IMG/VR virus record: IMGVR_UViG_3300028592_000013
Span: 1 to 58,170 of that record
Length of the DNA stretch: 58,170 bases
Reading direction: 5' to 3' (one strand)
From: a virus
Below the pieces are notes generated by a model that ran no database searches, was not told the origin of the DNA, and saw only the letters and a list, made by a program, of their open reading frames with translations. Below are positions 7,408 to 15,040 of this stretch, piece after piece; the stretch's first letter is position 1, and every line of letters starts with the position of its first letter. A program made the translations under genes and the position numbers.

Positions 7408-7889
7408 TGGCGAGTCACGTTTCGCTGCTCGTTACTGGTTCACGTCACGCCGAGGATCGTGTGCCGCTCTGGAGCGCGCTCGATGCGGCGCTTGAGGCGT
7501 ATAGCTACGACAGCCTGAGTCTGTTCGTCGGGTGCGCTCGGGGTGCCGACCAGTTGGCTCGCGACTGGTGGCATGAGCGCCAGAGAGGTCACGTGCTGAC
7601 TTCTCCGGAACCGATGGTGGAGCTATTCACAAGCGCTCCGGCCCAAGACCCATGCGGGCTCGATGACGGATTCCGCGAGCGGCTCTATGTCTTCCGTGCC
7701 GACTGGGCCGGCCACGGAAAGGGCGCCGGTCCGCGCCGAAACGAGCGCTTGGTCGAAGCTTGGACTGAGGACGGCGGGGCACACCATGCGTTTGCGATGT
7801 GGACGGGTGACGTCAAGGGAAGCGGCACGCTCGACTGCATGAGCCGCATTGTGAGGACCGGACACTGCTTCGAGGTCATCCCAGCATGA
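7407..7889 (+). CDS. SLOG-superfamily (DUF2493/YspA-like) protein
   Basis: A 160-residue Rossmann-like protein with the DUF2493 signatures: 'LLVTGSRHAEDR' at the N-terminus, 'VGCARGADQLARDWW' in the middle, and 'ADWAGHGKGAGPRRNERLV' after a longer-than-usual insert. SLOG proteins bind nucleotides or nucleotide-derived ligands; phage members are uncharacterised, some linked to nucleotide signalling or nucleosidase activity. GGGAGGGGA lies 7 bases before ATG 7407; a GTG at 7401 is an alternative. The C-terminus (HHAFAMWTGDVKGSGTLDC) carries the conserved Gly/Asp patch. Confidence 0.8.
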   Translation: MASHVSLLVTGSRHAEDRVPLWSALDAALEAYSYDSLSLFVGCARGADQLARDWWHERQRGHVLTSPEPMVELFTSAPAQDPCGLDDGFRERLYVFRADWAGHGKGAGPRRNERLVEAWTEDGGAHHAFAMWTGDVKGSGTLDCMSRIVRTGHCFEVIPA

Positions 7890-8053
7890 AGATCGAATCC
7901 ATCCTCCGGTCCATCTCCCGTCGCGAGCCGCTGTCGTTCGAGGAGATCGGATTCCTCCTCGGCATGTCGAGGCAGAACGTGTTCAACGTCTACCTTCGCG
8001 CGCTGGCCAAGATGCGGAAGCGGATGAAGGCGATGGATGCTGAGGTTGAATGA
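7886..8053 (+). CDS. Sigma-70 region-4-like mini-protein, 55 aa
   Basis: A short gene in ATGA overlap with both neighbours. Residues 17-46 (LSFEEIGFLLGMSRQNVFNV followed by YLRALAKMRKR) match the sigma-70 region 4.2 helix-turn-helix pattern, 'l.leEIg..lg.Sr..V......Al.k.r'. There are no regions 2 or 3, so it cannot be a complete sigma factor. Family knowledge suggests DNA binding at -35-like sequences or contact with the RNA polymerase beta-flap. The neighbouring gene encodes a second protein with the same fold. Probably a phage transcription regulator. Confidence 0.65.
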   Translation: MKIESILRSISRREPLSFEEIGFLLGMSRQNVFNVYLRALAKMRKRMKAMDAEVE

Positions 8054-8334
8054 GGCACTGTGCCTACTGCGAGGCCGAACTGGTCAGGCGTGAGCGTGAG
8101 CAAGAGCGCGACTGGATTCGGCGTCGGTTCTGTTCGCGACAGTGTGCCAGCATGGGCAACATCGAAGACTCGACCATGGGCGGACACTCACAGCGGGCCA
8201 TGACCTACGCCGAGATCGCGACCGAACTCGGTCTCACGGTCAACCAAGTCCGCGGTGCCGAGTTCACGGCGCTGCGCAAACTGAAGCACAATTTGGCGCT
8301 ACGGAAGCTGTGGGCGATTGTGAGGGCGGCGTGA
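8050..8334 (+). CDS. Zinc-binding protein with sigma-region-4-like HTH
   Basis: A 94-residue protein. The N-terminus carries a C4-x2-C7 ... C28-x3-C32 zinc ribbon (CAYCEAE; FCSRQCAS). Residues 51-82 (MTYAEIATELGLTVNQVRGA followed by EFTALRKLKHN) form a second sigma-70 region-4-like helix-turn-helix. It starts in ATGA overlap with the 55-aa sigma-4-like gene, so both are made together. A DNA-binding regulator is likely; zinc ribbon plus HTH suggests an interaction with RNA polymerase, which is inference. Confidence 0.65.
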   Translation: MRHCAYCEAELVRREREQERDWIRRRFCSRQCASMGNIEDSTMGGHSQRAMTYAEIATELGLTVNQVRGAEFTALRKLKHNLALRKLWAIVRAA

Positions 8335-9311
8335 TCCCGCTCATCAACATCGGCAACTGCACCGACCGCGTACCCGGTGGTGCACAGACAACGTTTCGAA
8401 TAAGGGAACAAGCGATGGCTGAAATGCACTACGAGATCAACATAGGCGGCGAGGCGATTCACTATGACATTGAGTCGAGTGCGGTGGCGAAGTCAGACAC
8501 CTTCCGCATCGGCGACGTCATCGAAGACGACGCCGGCCGCTTCTGGGTCTGCGACGAGAAGATGGGTGTCACCGGCACGCCGTTCGCTGGGAGCTTGTGC
8601 CGGTTGAGGTATCGGGCGATCGACCAGGCGTTGGCCGGGTTGGCCGGAGCCGATCGCGCGTTCGTCTATTCGAAGGAAGCTGCCGGCGAATTTATGCAGT
8701 GGCTCGGGACCTTCGGTGACGGCGAGCACGTCATGTCCTGGGACGGCGTCACCCGGGGTGACATGGGCGAGCGCGGGTGGCTGGAGGCGATGACGAACGG
8801 AACGGCGTCCCCGGATTCGGCAAAGCGCTGGCTCGAAGAGCGGGCGGAAGAGCGAAGGTTGGACGAGGCCGCCGCGAAGGCCGGGATGGTGCGGAAGCCG
8901 AGCGACAGCAGCGGACTTTCTGCCTTCCGCGAAACAGAGACCGTCGAGCTCACTGCGCACTGCGGCCGCTGCGGCGACACCCTGAACGAACGCCACGACC
9001 CGACCAAGGTGGTGGACGGGCGAGCGTTGCATCGGAGCTGCGCAGGTGAGCTTGAGCGACTGAAGGCGCTGGAGCGGGAAGAGAGGCCGATGCTGCGCGG
9101 CGGCGTCGACCCGTATGCCGGCGACAAGGACAAGCGAGGAGCCAGCACCATGACCGGCATCACGCCCCACCAGGAGAAAGCCAACGCTGCGATGCGTGCC
9201 GAGAACCTGGCGCTGTTCGGGCACGTGCCGAAGAGGTTTACGGCGGATACGGTGCCAACCGCGAGGGAGGAAGTGGGGCATCCGTGGGAGTGTCAGGAGG
9301 ATGAGCCGTGA
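8331..9311 (+). CDS. Hypothetical protein with zinc ribbon, 326 aa
   Basis: The GTG start at 8331 overlaps the previous stop; ATG 8415 is a serious alternative because AAGGGAA lies 9 bases before it. The N-terminal ~90 residues look like a beta-rich domain (FRIGDVIEDDAGRFWVCDEK). The middle is helical. A zinc ribbon follows (CGRCGDTLNERH then ALHRSC). The C-terminal ~60 residues are disordered and charged. It may be a composite of short phage modules. No function recognised; the ribbon suggests nucleic-acid or protein binding. Confidence 0.55.
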   Translation: MIPLINIGNCTDRVPGGAQTTFRIREQAMAEMHYEINIGGEAIHYDIESSAVAKSDTFRIGDVIEDDAGRFWVCDEKMGVTGTPFAGSLCRLRYRAIDQALAGLAGADRAFVYSKEAAGEFMQWLGTFGDGEHVMSWDGVTRGDMGERGWLEAMTNGTASPDSAKRWLEERAEERRLDEAAAKAGMVRKPSDSSGLSAFRETETVELTAHCGRCGDTLNERHDPTKVVDGRALHRSCAGELERLKALEREERPMLRGGVDPYAGDKDKRGASTMTGITPHQEKANAAMRAENLALFGHVPKRFTADTVPTAREEVGHPWECQEDEP

Positions 9312-9556
9312 GCCACCACAAGCGCCAGGTATCCAAGGAAGAGTTCGAGGAGTTTGTTAGATCGTACCCGCGAAGGCTCGATGTCGACGTCTACGCGATC
9401 GCCGACCCGCCATGGCGCAACTATCACGACTTCACCATCGGCAAGGGGTGGGACAGCCTCGTGGCCGGCGAGCTTCTCTGTCATGAGCCGGAACGCGGAG
9501 AGCACGGGCAGAGACCCAACGAGTACTTTGTGTTCGTGGAAACGGTGAAGCCATGA
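9308..9556 (+). CDS. Hypothetical protein, 82 aa
   Basis: GTG start overlapping the previous stop. The first 25 residues are a charged helix (KRQVSKEEFEEFVRSYPRRL), followed by 'DPPWRNYHDFTIGKGWDSLVAG' and a short beta segment. It resembles small phage proteins with 'fe.Fi..yp..l..d.....dPp...y.Df......p..va'. Unknown role. Confidence 0.6.
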   Translation: MSHHKRQVSKEEFEEFVRSYPRRLDVDVYAIADPPWRNYHDFTIGKGWDSLVAGELLCHEPERGEHGQRPNEYFVFVETVKP

Positions 9557-9837
9557 ACCGCCGCGCCTTCCTCTCCCTGCCGGCCGCCGCCCTGGCGCCG
9601 TCGAAGAGCTACTCGTTCCTCTGGGACAACCCTTTCGCCGCGGGCGCGCTGACGGCGAGGCGCTGGAACCAAGTAGTTCTCGAGAAGCTCAAGCAATGGG
9701 AGCGCGAAGGCTTCCTGACACCACGCGAGCCCATCATCCGGTCTCGGATGGAGGGGAAGCGCATCATCACGGAGTTTGAGGTCTTCCCGCCGTTCTCGCC
9801 GGAGCTTCTGCCATTGCTGCGACAGGGGTCGCCGTGA
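9553..9837 (+). CDS. Hypothetical protein with twin-arginine-like N-terminus, 94 aa
   Basis: ATGA overlap. It begins MNRRAFLSLPAAALAP, superficially a twin-arginine signal (RR followed by FL and an Ala-rich stretch). The hydrophobic core is short, and the rest (RWNQVVLEKLKQWEREGFLT) is a soluble helical domain, so export is doubtful. No family recognised. Confidence 0.5.
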   Translation: MNRRAFLSLPAAALAPSKSYSFLWDNPFAAGALTARRWNQVVLEKLKQWEREGFLTPREPIIRSRMEGKRIITEFEVFPPFSPELLPLLRQGSP

Positions 9838-10196
9838 AGAAGTTCAACCACGCCGCGCGCCGCTGGTGCGTGAAGCAAGCTCGCCGGCTCGGCATCGAGT
9901 GCACGACGGCGACGGTCGACATCGCCCGAGGCGCACGCGGTCAAGTCGTGCTCACGAACTACGGCAAAGAGGTCGGCGCGTTCTGTCTCGATCTGCTGGT
10001 CGAGCGCGACTCAGAGGGCGTGAAGCGAGAGCTGACGTGCTACGACTGCGGCGCGCTGCTGATCGGCGACGACATGATGCAGAGATGGTCGGATGTGCGG
10101 GAGACCAACGATGGGCGACACAGGGTGATCCGCGTCATGCTTTGCGAGGGGTGCGCGAAGAATATGCGAGAGAACGAAACGAGGAGAGACCAATGA
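9834..10196 (+). CDS. Zinc-ribbon hypothetical protein, 120 aa
   Basis: GTG start in overlap. Two CxxC pairs, 'CYDCGALL' and 'CEGCAKN', separated by about 38 residues, define a zinc ribbon in the C-terminal half. The N-terminal half is alpha/beta (RRWCVKQARRLGIECTTATV). Small ribbon proteins are frequent around this locus (also at 8050, 8331 and 11711). Probably nucleic-acid or partner binding; unassigned. Confidence 0.55.
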   Translation: MKKFNHAARRWCVKQARRLGIECTTATVDIARGARGQVVLTNYGKEVGAFCLDLLVERDSEGVKRELTCYDCGALLIGDDMMQRWSDVRETNDGRHRVIRVMLCEGCAKNMRENETRRDQ

Positions 10197-10465
10197 AGAA
10201 GGACATCAATCTAGGCGACCGAGTGAAGGACATCGTGACCGGATTCACCGGCATCGCGGCGGGACGTTACGAGTACATGACCGGCTGCACGCAGTACGGC
10301 GTGGCTCCCGAGAAGCTCAAAGACGGCGCCGTTGCCGATTGGGCCACGTTCGACGAGAGTCGGCTCACCATCGTGAAGCGGTCGGCGGTGAAGCTGCGGA
10401 AGGCGCCGGAGATCGCGGACGGTGGGCCATCGCCGTTCGTGGGCATGGGGCCAAGGGCACGGTAG
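10193..10465 (+). CDS. KOW/SH3-like conserved phage protein, 90 aa
   Basis: Begins MKKDINLGDRVKDIVTGFTG and continues with 'YEYMTGCTQYGV', the signature of a widespread phage family with an SH3/KOW-like beta-barrel ('GdkVkD.vTGf.GivtaR.eYl.GC.qy.V'). Members are uncharacterised. ATGA overlap with the preceding gene; this is the last member of the long overlapping gene train, and a structured intergenic region follows. Confidence 0.65.
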   Translation: MKKDINLGDRVKDIVTGFTGIAAGRYEYMTGCTQYGVAPEKLKDGAVADWATFDESRLTIVKRSAVKLRKAPEIADGGPSPFVGMGPRAR

Positions 10466-10539
10466 CCAGAGACGCGAAAGCCCTCAGCTCGCGCCAAGGG
10501 CCTCCGGAGACGATTGCCGCCGTCAACCCGGAGGTTAGC
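10466..10539 (+). promoter_or_regulatory. Structured leader that can hide the next gene's ribosome-binding site
   Basis: CCTCCGG (10501-10507) pairs exactly with CCGGAGG (10528-10534), with an inner GACG/CGTC pair. The 3' arm contains the GGAGG Shine-Dalgarno of the gene at 10540. A competing hairpin, GCCCT (10480-10484) with AGGGC (10497-10501), shares base 10501 with the first stem. The layout fits translational control; no T-run is present, so it is not a terminator. Confidence 0.5.
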
Positions 10540-11382
10540 ATGAACTCAGCGAAAAGCACCACCGAGCCGGCCTTGGTGGTCGTGGATCGGATCCCGTCGA
10601 TAGAAGAGAGTCTGCTGGAGTGGTACTTCGGCCCAGCTCAGGCGCTGTTCGAGCGCTCGACCTGCGGAGCCATGTTGGAGCGGCTAGACGCCGACCGCAT
10701 GGTCTCAACCGAGTGCAAGGCATGTGGCGGCAAAGGCATCCTGGACGAAACCGACATCACGCCGGCAAACCAGCGATGCGTCCCATGCGATGGCCCGCGG
10801 TGCGACGAACCGCACCAGCAGCGTCCAGCCTGCCAGTGGTGCTGGATGGGCAGCGGCGAGGTCAAGGAAGGTTGCTGGTGCCGTCGCTGCCGCGGGACGG
10901 GCTGGACGGCGGTGGCCAAGGGGCGCAACAGCTCGAAGATCACGGTGCGCCCGAAGTCGACAAGCGGCGCCGGCTTCGAGGTGGACGACATCGCGCTCAG
11001 GAAGTACGCGAAGATCAGTCGCAGGGTGAACGAACTATACGAGAACGACCGTGAAAACCTGAATATTCTCGCGGCCTACTATGGCTTCGCGGGGCTCAGA
11101 TTCGGCAGGGATCCGAACAACCGACGTGGCCGCATCGTGGCCGTGTACGCGCTCACTCCGAGTGGACAGAAGCTGGTGAAGCGTGGCCAGAAGTTCGGCC
11201 TCGACAACGGCGAGACGCTCATGGCCTACCAGATCGTCGAGAACGAGATCGAGGCCAACAAGCTATCGCCGGACCGCAACCGGTCGGCGCTCATCGATGC
11301 TGCCGACGAGCAGGCAAGGAAGCTGATCAAGCGAGCGGCCATTGCGTGGAACCTGACGCGACCGATCCGGAGGGCGCAATGA
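10540..11382 (+). CDS. Four-motif CxxC (DnaJ-like zinc) protein; candidate late regulator
   Basis: A 280-residue protein. Four CxxC motifs lie at 59-62 (CKACGGKG), 80-83, 98-101 and 114-117 (CRRCRGTG), the spacing of a DnaJ-type double zinc centre. Downstream are helical segments (RKYAKISRRVNELYENDREN) and a basic C-terminus. Some phage late antiterminators of the Q type carry a similar CxxCxGxG finger and lie just before the terminase genes, as here. That makes a late-transcription role attractive, but it is inferred from position and finger only. The start has GGAGG 5 bases upstream inside a predicted hairpin. Confidence 0.6.
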   Translation: MNSAKSTTEPALVVVDRIPSIEESLLEWYFGPAQALFERSTCGAMLERLDADRMVSTECKACGGKGILDETDITPANQRCVPCDGPRCDEPHQQRPACQWCWMGSGEVKEGCWCRRCRGTGWTAVAKGRNSSKITVRPKSTSGAGFEVDDIALRKYAKISRRVNELYENDRENLNILAAYYGFAGLRFGRDPNNRRGRIVAVYALTPSGQKLVKRGQKFGLDNGETLMAYQIVENEIEANKLSPDRNRSALIDAADEQARKLIKRAAIAWNLTRPIRRAQ

Positions 11383-11588
11383 GGCGCGGCAAAGTCGACT
11401 CCAAGCCGCGCCCAAGGCTGACCGTTGCCGAGGTCGCCGACGCGCTCGGGTGGCGTGTCGAGCGCACTCGACGACTGCTGCTCAGGCACGGCGCCTGCTT
11501 CCAAGATGGCCGGTACTGGTACACGACTCGTGACCTGCTCCGAGCTCATTTCGGCGACGTCATCGTGCACCTCGACGAGGCGGTCTAG
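11379..11588 (+). CDS. Small helix-turn-helix protein, 69 aa
   Basis: ATGA overlap with the zinc-protein gene. Residues 12-40 (PRLTVAEVADALGWRVERTR then RLLLRHG) fit a MerR/excisionase-type winged helix-turn-helix, and 'WYTTRDLLRAHFGD' resembles the following wing/helix. It is probably a DNA-binding protein acting with its upstream neighbour or on packaging. About 120 bases with no strong gene follow. Confidence 0.6.
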   Translation: MRRGKVDSKPRPRLTVAEVADALGWRVERTRRLLLRHGACFQDGRYWYTTRDLLRAHFGDVIVHLDEAV

Positions 11589-11595
11589 CGCACAC

Positions 11596-11718
11596 ATGCC
11601 CACCGATTTCGCACGCAACGAAACGCACCGGCAAGCAACGGCAAGCTTGCTGGGTCGCGTATCTCATAGGCGCGCGCAACCTGACGTTGCCAACCACGGA
11701 GAGCACAAGCATGCCTGA
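11596..11718 (+). CDS. Possible 40-aa peptide
   Basis: An ATG frame in the gap between the HTH gene and the zinc protein gene. It encodes a basic, His-rich peptide and ends inside the next gene. No Shine-Dalgarno is visible, so it may be chance. Otherwise the gap only holds the palindrome GCAAGCTTGC. Confidence 0.2.
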   Translation: MPTDFARNETHRQATASLLGRVSHRRAQPDVANHGEHKHA

Positions 11719-11986
11719 TTGGACCTGCTCCTCCTGCGGCGACGTCGCAACCCGCGCCTGCCCAGCCTGCTTCACCACGCTGTGCCCGGCCTGCGCCAAG
11801 CTCGACAGCCACGACATCCCGGCCGGCAAACACGTTGGCCAGCGATGCCTAGGGTACGCCGAGCTCGACCGGTCGACGGAAGCGCGGCTGATGTTCGAGG
11901 CCAGGCTGGCGACCAAGGTGGCCAAGCCCTGGGACCTGAAAGGGTTCGTCAAGGTCGAGCGCCGGTCGAGCCACAAAGCAGCGTGA
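11711..11986 (+). CDS. B-box/zinc-finger-like protein, 91 aa
   Basis: ATG 11711 is preferred to a GTG upstream because GGAGAG lies 9 bases before it. Residues 5-45 contain CSSC, CPAC, CPAC, a Cys and His residues in the order C-x2-C-x7-C-x2-C-x5-C-x2-C...H...H, very like a B-box zinc finger. The C-terminal half is a charged helix. Such fingers mediate protein contacts; a packaging or regulatory accessory role is conceivable from its place before terminase. Confidence 0.55.
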   Translation: MPDWTCSSCGDVATRACPACFTTLCPACAKLDSHDIPAGKHVGQRCLGYAELDRSTEARLMFEARLATKVAKPWDLKGFVKVERRSSHKAA

Positions 11987-12162
11987 CACCCCGCCGCATC
12001 ACCATCGACGTCTCCACCTGGCGACAACAGGCCAAGCGCCTCAGAAAGGGCCGGCCACAACGGCAGAGACGTCCCCGGCCCGCAGAGGAACGAGGCCAGG
12101 GCTTGAGCGCGACGATTGGCGAGCGGGTGGTGGATAAGTCACTCGCGGAGATTGAGGACTGA
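11983..12162 (+). CDS. Small basic protein, 59 aa
   Basis: GTG start overlapping the previous stop; its own stop abuts the terminase small-subunit ATG. Arg-rich centre (RQQAKRLRKGRPQRQRRPRP) suggests nucleic-acid binding. Not recognised. Confidence 0.5.
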   Translation: MTPRRITIDVSTWRQQAKRLRKGRPQRQRRPRPAEERGQGLSATIGERVVDKSLAEIED

Positions 12163-12663
12163 ATGCCCGGCGGAAGGCCCAGCAAGTTCACGCCCGAACT
12201 GGCGAGCGAACTGTGTAAGCTGCTCGCCGAGGGCAAGCCGATCAAGCCGTCTTGCGAGATGGTGGGCATCGACGACACGACGTTCCGCAAGTGGCGGGCG
12301 GATGCGAAGAACGGGGACGCCGACAAGGCTGAGTTCTTCGCGCAAGTCGCCCGCGCGAGGGCCGAGGGCGAGTTGTTGCTGTGGGGCATCGCCTCCAGCG
12401 GCGACGGCCCCGGCACTTCGAACGGCCCCGCCAAGTGCGCGCAGTGGCTCCTGGAGCGCACCTTCGGCAGCCGATACGCGGCCCGCCTGAACGTGAAGCT
12501 GGAAGAGGGCCTGGAGGTTCTGCTCGCCGATGTCGAGCGGGTTTGTGGCTCAAAAGATTGCGGCTGCTTCGAAGCGATCCTCGCCGCGCTCACTGCTCGC
12601 CAAGATGGCGACGGAACGGTTGGAAGCGATCCGGGCGACGAGGCAGACCGGGCCATCCATTGA
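12163..12663 (+). CDS. Terminase small subunit
   Basis: A 166-residue protein opening MPGGRPSKFTPELA, the typical start of phage terminase small subunits. A helix-turn-helix follows (GKPIKPSCEMVGIDDTTFRK, then a conserved W at 44). The middle 'AQVARARAEGELLLWG' and 'GPAKCAQWLLERTFGSRYA' match the oligomerisation core. It recognises phage DNA and delivers it to the large subunit. The large-subunit gene starts within its 3' end, an overlap of up to 134 bases. Confidence 0.85.
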   Translation: MPGGRPSKFTPELASELCKLLAEGKPIKPSCEMVGIDDTTFRKWRADAKNGDADKAEFFAQVARARAEGELLLWGIASSGDGPGTSNGPAKCAQWLLERTFGSRYAARLNVKLEEGLEVLLADVERVCGSKDCGCFEAILAALTARQDGDGTVGSDPGDEADRAIH

Positions 12664-14170
12664 CGACTTCGAGGCCTTCTGTGGTCTCGTCGACATCGTC
12701 CCCAAGGGCGGCGGGCGCTGCAAGCTGGTCTGGAACGAGATTCAACGTCGCTACTGCGCCAACCGCACGCAGCGTGACGTCTCGCTGAAGGCGAGGCAGG
12801 CGGGGTTCACGACGCTCGAGCAGGCGCGCGATGTCTGGCACTTCCTGACCGTGCCGGGTGCCCGAGTCGTCGTCACCTGCCAGTCCATCACCGACCGTTC
12901 GCCAGTCCGGCTGCTCTCGGCCAACTACCGGCTGATGTTCGAGTCGCTGCAGGCGGCTGGCGTTCCGATCAAGTTTCGGACTGAGAGCATCAGCGAGTGG
13001 GTGCTCGACGACCGCGACGCAAGCCTGCGCATCATCGAGGCGGGCGCCAGCGAGGCCGCGGCGCAGAAGAAGGGCCGCGCTGGGACGATTACGCGGCTCC
13101 ATCTCACTGAGACGGCCTTCTACGAATACGCCGAAGAGACGCTAAACGCGCTTCTCGAGTGCGTCCCAGGCATCGAGTACGGCTCCGAGATCATCAGCGA
13201 GTCGACGCCGAACGGCGCCCAGGGCGTCTTCTATCGGCAGTGCAAGTCGGCCGAGGCAGGAGAGAGCGGCTACAAGCTGCACTTCTTCCCCTGGTTCCTG
13301 ATCTCCGAGTATTCGGCGCCGCTGGAGCGCGGGGAACGCATCGAGCCGCGCGACGAACTCGAGGAAAGGCTTCTAGCTGCCGGCTGCAAACCCGAGCAGC
13401 TCAAGTGGTACCGGCGCAAGGTGGCAGAAAAGGGCGCCGACAAGACCGCGCAAGAGTACCCAAGCGATCCCGAGACATGCTTTCTCGTGTCGGGGCGCGG
13501 GTTCTTCGATGAGCCCACGACGGCGCGACTTCTGGCCGACGCCCCGAGTGGCCCGCTTGAGAGCCGCGACCGGCACCGAATCCGCATCTACCGCAAGCCT
13601 CAGCCAAACGTTGTCTACCTGCTTTCGGTGGACACCTCCGAGGGCGGCGGTGGCGACCCAAGCGGCGCGATGATGTGGGACCGGCGGACCGGCGAACACG
13701 TCGCGACGATCGACGGCCAGTTTCAACCGTGGGAACTCGCCAAGTGCTCGGCCAAGCTCGGTCGCGAGTACAACGAGGCGGAGATCGCCGTCGAGCGCAA
13801 CAACCACGGGCACGCCGTGCTGCAGGCGCTTGATCGCGAAGAGCAGTACCGGAACATCTACCGTCACGAAGACGAGAAGCCGGGCTGGCCAACGAACACG
13901 TTGACCCGGCCGCAGATGCTCGACGGCCTCGAGGACGCGCACCGCCGAGGGCTGTTCACAACGCCTGATCGCGCCGTGCTCTCGCAGCTCCGCACGTTCG
14001 TGACCAAGAACGGCAAGCCCCAGGCGGCGAACGGCGAGCACGACGAACTCGTGATTGCGGCGGCGATTGGGTGGGCAGTTCGGCGGCTAGCTCCCGTCCG
14101 CATGCCACCCCGCCAACCCCGCGCACCCACCTCTCGCTGGCATGGCGCGGCCGGCCGCGGCTTCGGCTGA
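12530..14170 (+). CDS. Terminase large subunit (packaging ATPase/nuclease)
   Basis: A 546-residue motor protein. The Walker-A-like segment SLKARQAGFTT lies at 85-95 and the Walker B strand LHLTET at 190-195. The RNase H-like nuclease domain shows its three acidic positions: D368 in LLSVDTSEGGG, E422 in AVERNNHGH, and D505 in HDELVIAAAIG. It cleaves concatemers and pumps DNA into the prohead. Start 12530 has GGAGG 11 bases upstream; ATG 12605 is an alternative without a ribosome site but with less overlap. Family: terminases associated with Mu-like heads. Confidence 0.9.
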   Translation: MSSGFVAQKIAAASKRSSPRSLLAKMATERLEAIRATRQTGPSIDDFEAFCGLVDIVPKGGGRCKLVWNEIQRRYCANRTQRDVSLKARQAGFTTLEQARDVWHFLTVPGARVVVTCQSITDRSPVRLLSANYRLMFESLQAAGVPIKFRTESISEWVLDDRDASLRIIEAGASEAAAQKKGRAGTITRLHLTETAFYEYAEETLNALLECVPGIEYGSEIISESTPNGAQGVFYRQCKSAEAGESGYKLHFFPWFLISEYSAPLERGERIEPRDELEERLLAAGCKPEQLKWYRRKVAEKGADKTAQEYPSDPETCFLVSGRGFFDEPTTARLLADAPSGPLESRDRHRIRIYRKPQPNVVYLLSVDTSEGGGGDPSGAMMWDRRTGEHVATIDGQFQPWELAKCSAKLGREYNEAEIAVERNNHGHAVLQALDREEQYRNIYRHEDEKPGWPTNTLTRPQMLDGLEDAHRRGLFTTPDRAVLSQLRTFVTKNGKPQAANGEHDELVIAAAIGWAVRRLAPVRMPPRQPRAPTSRWHGAAGRGFG

Positions 14171-14179
14171 TTCAACACC

Positions 14180-15031
14180 ATGGCTCTCAACGGCAACCAG
14201 GGAACGCTGCTCATCGGCGATCACGCGACGAAGGTACTGTCGCAGCGCTTCGCCGGCATGTTCCTCACCGAGTCCGACGTTCGGTCGCTCCCGGTCGAGA
14301 GTCGCTCACACGGAACTGTCGCGCTCGTCCTCGAGACCGGCGCGCTCCTCTACTTCGACGCCAACGGCGGATCTGAAGGGCTGGCCCCCGACGCGGGCGC
14401 CGGCTCCTGGAAGGACGCGAAGACTGCAATGAAACTCTACGGTCGCTCCATGACCTTCGCCGCGGCGGACCTCGCTGACGCCGACGGCTTCGTCGAATCG
14501 CTGGCCACGGTCACGGACCCGGTCACGCTCGAGGGAGAGGATCTCGACGGCGCGCTCGTGGATGACGAGATCGGCATGCCGCCGAAGCCGAACATCGCGT
14601 TCTGGCCTTCGGTGACCGCCGACTCCAGCGCTGGCGCCTTCACGCCGGACGTGGACATCGAGTTCCACGGCACCTACGCGGGCGTCGCAGTAACGCGCGT
14701 TGCTCAGCTCACCAGCGCCGACGGCGACGAGACGATCATTGCCGACGGCCCGCTCGAGACGCTGACCAGCATCGACATCCCGGCCATGGCCGACACGGAC
14801 GGCGCCCTCACCTTCGGGTTCAGTGGCATCGGGCCGAAGAAGGACTCGCTCGGCAACGAGCTCTCCTGGGTCGTGGTCAGCGGCGCCGCTGCCGCCGACA
14901 CCGGGACGACCATCACGGTCGCCTACCGCAATGGCGAACAGGACACCGTTCCGTTCCTGGCCGGCACCACGCTGCAGGCCAAGCCGGTCCGCATCCTGTC
15001 CGCGACCGACCCGATCACGATCTACGAGTGA
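14180..15031 (+). CDS. Putative structural protein of unknown type between terminase and portal
   Basis: A 283-residue, acidic, Thr/Ala/Asp-rich protein with strongly beta-strand composition. No membrane segment, coiled coil or catalytic motif is visible. Residues ~150-260 (DVDIEFHGTYAGVAVTRVAQ; TGTTITVAYRNGEQDTVPFL) look like immunoglobulin-type repeats. Position between the large terminase and the portal suggests a virion component such as a head decoration or fibre, which is inference. The place is normally empty in Mu-like heads. Confidence 0.55.
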   Translation: MALNGNQGTLLIGDHATKVLSQRFAGMFLTESDVRSLPVESRSHGTVALVLETGALLYFDANGGSEGLAPDAGAGSWKDAKTAMKLYGRSMTFAAADLADADGFVESLATVTDPVTLEGEDLDGALVDDEIGMPPKPNIAFWPSVTADSSAGAFTPDVDIEFHGTYAGVAVTRVAQLTSADGDETIIADGPLETLTSIDIPAMADTDGALTFGFSGIGPKKDSLGNELSWVVVSGAAAADTGTTITVAYRNGEQDTVPFLAGTTLQAKPVRILSATDPITIYE

Positions 15032-15040
15032 GCGTGATGC

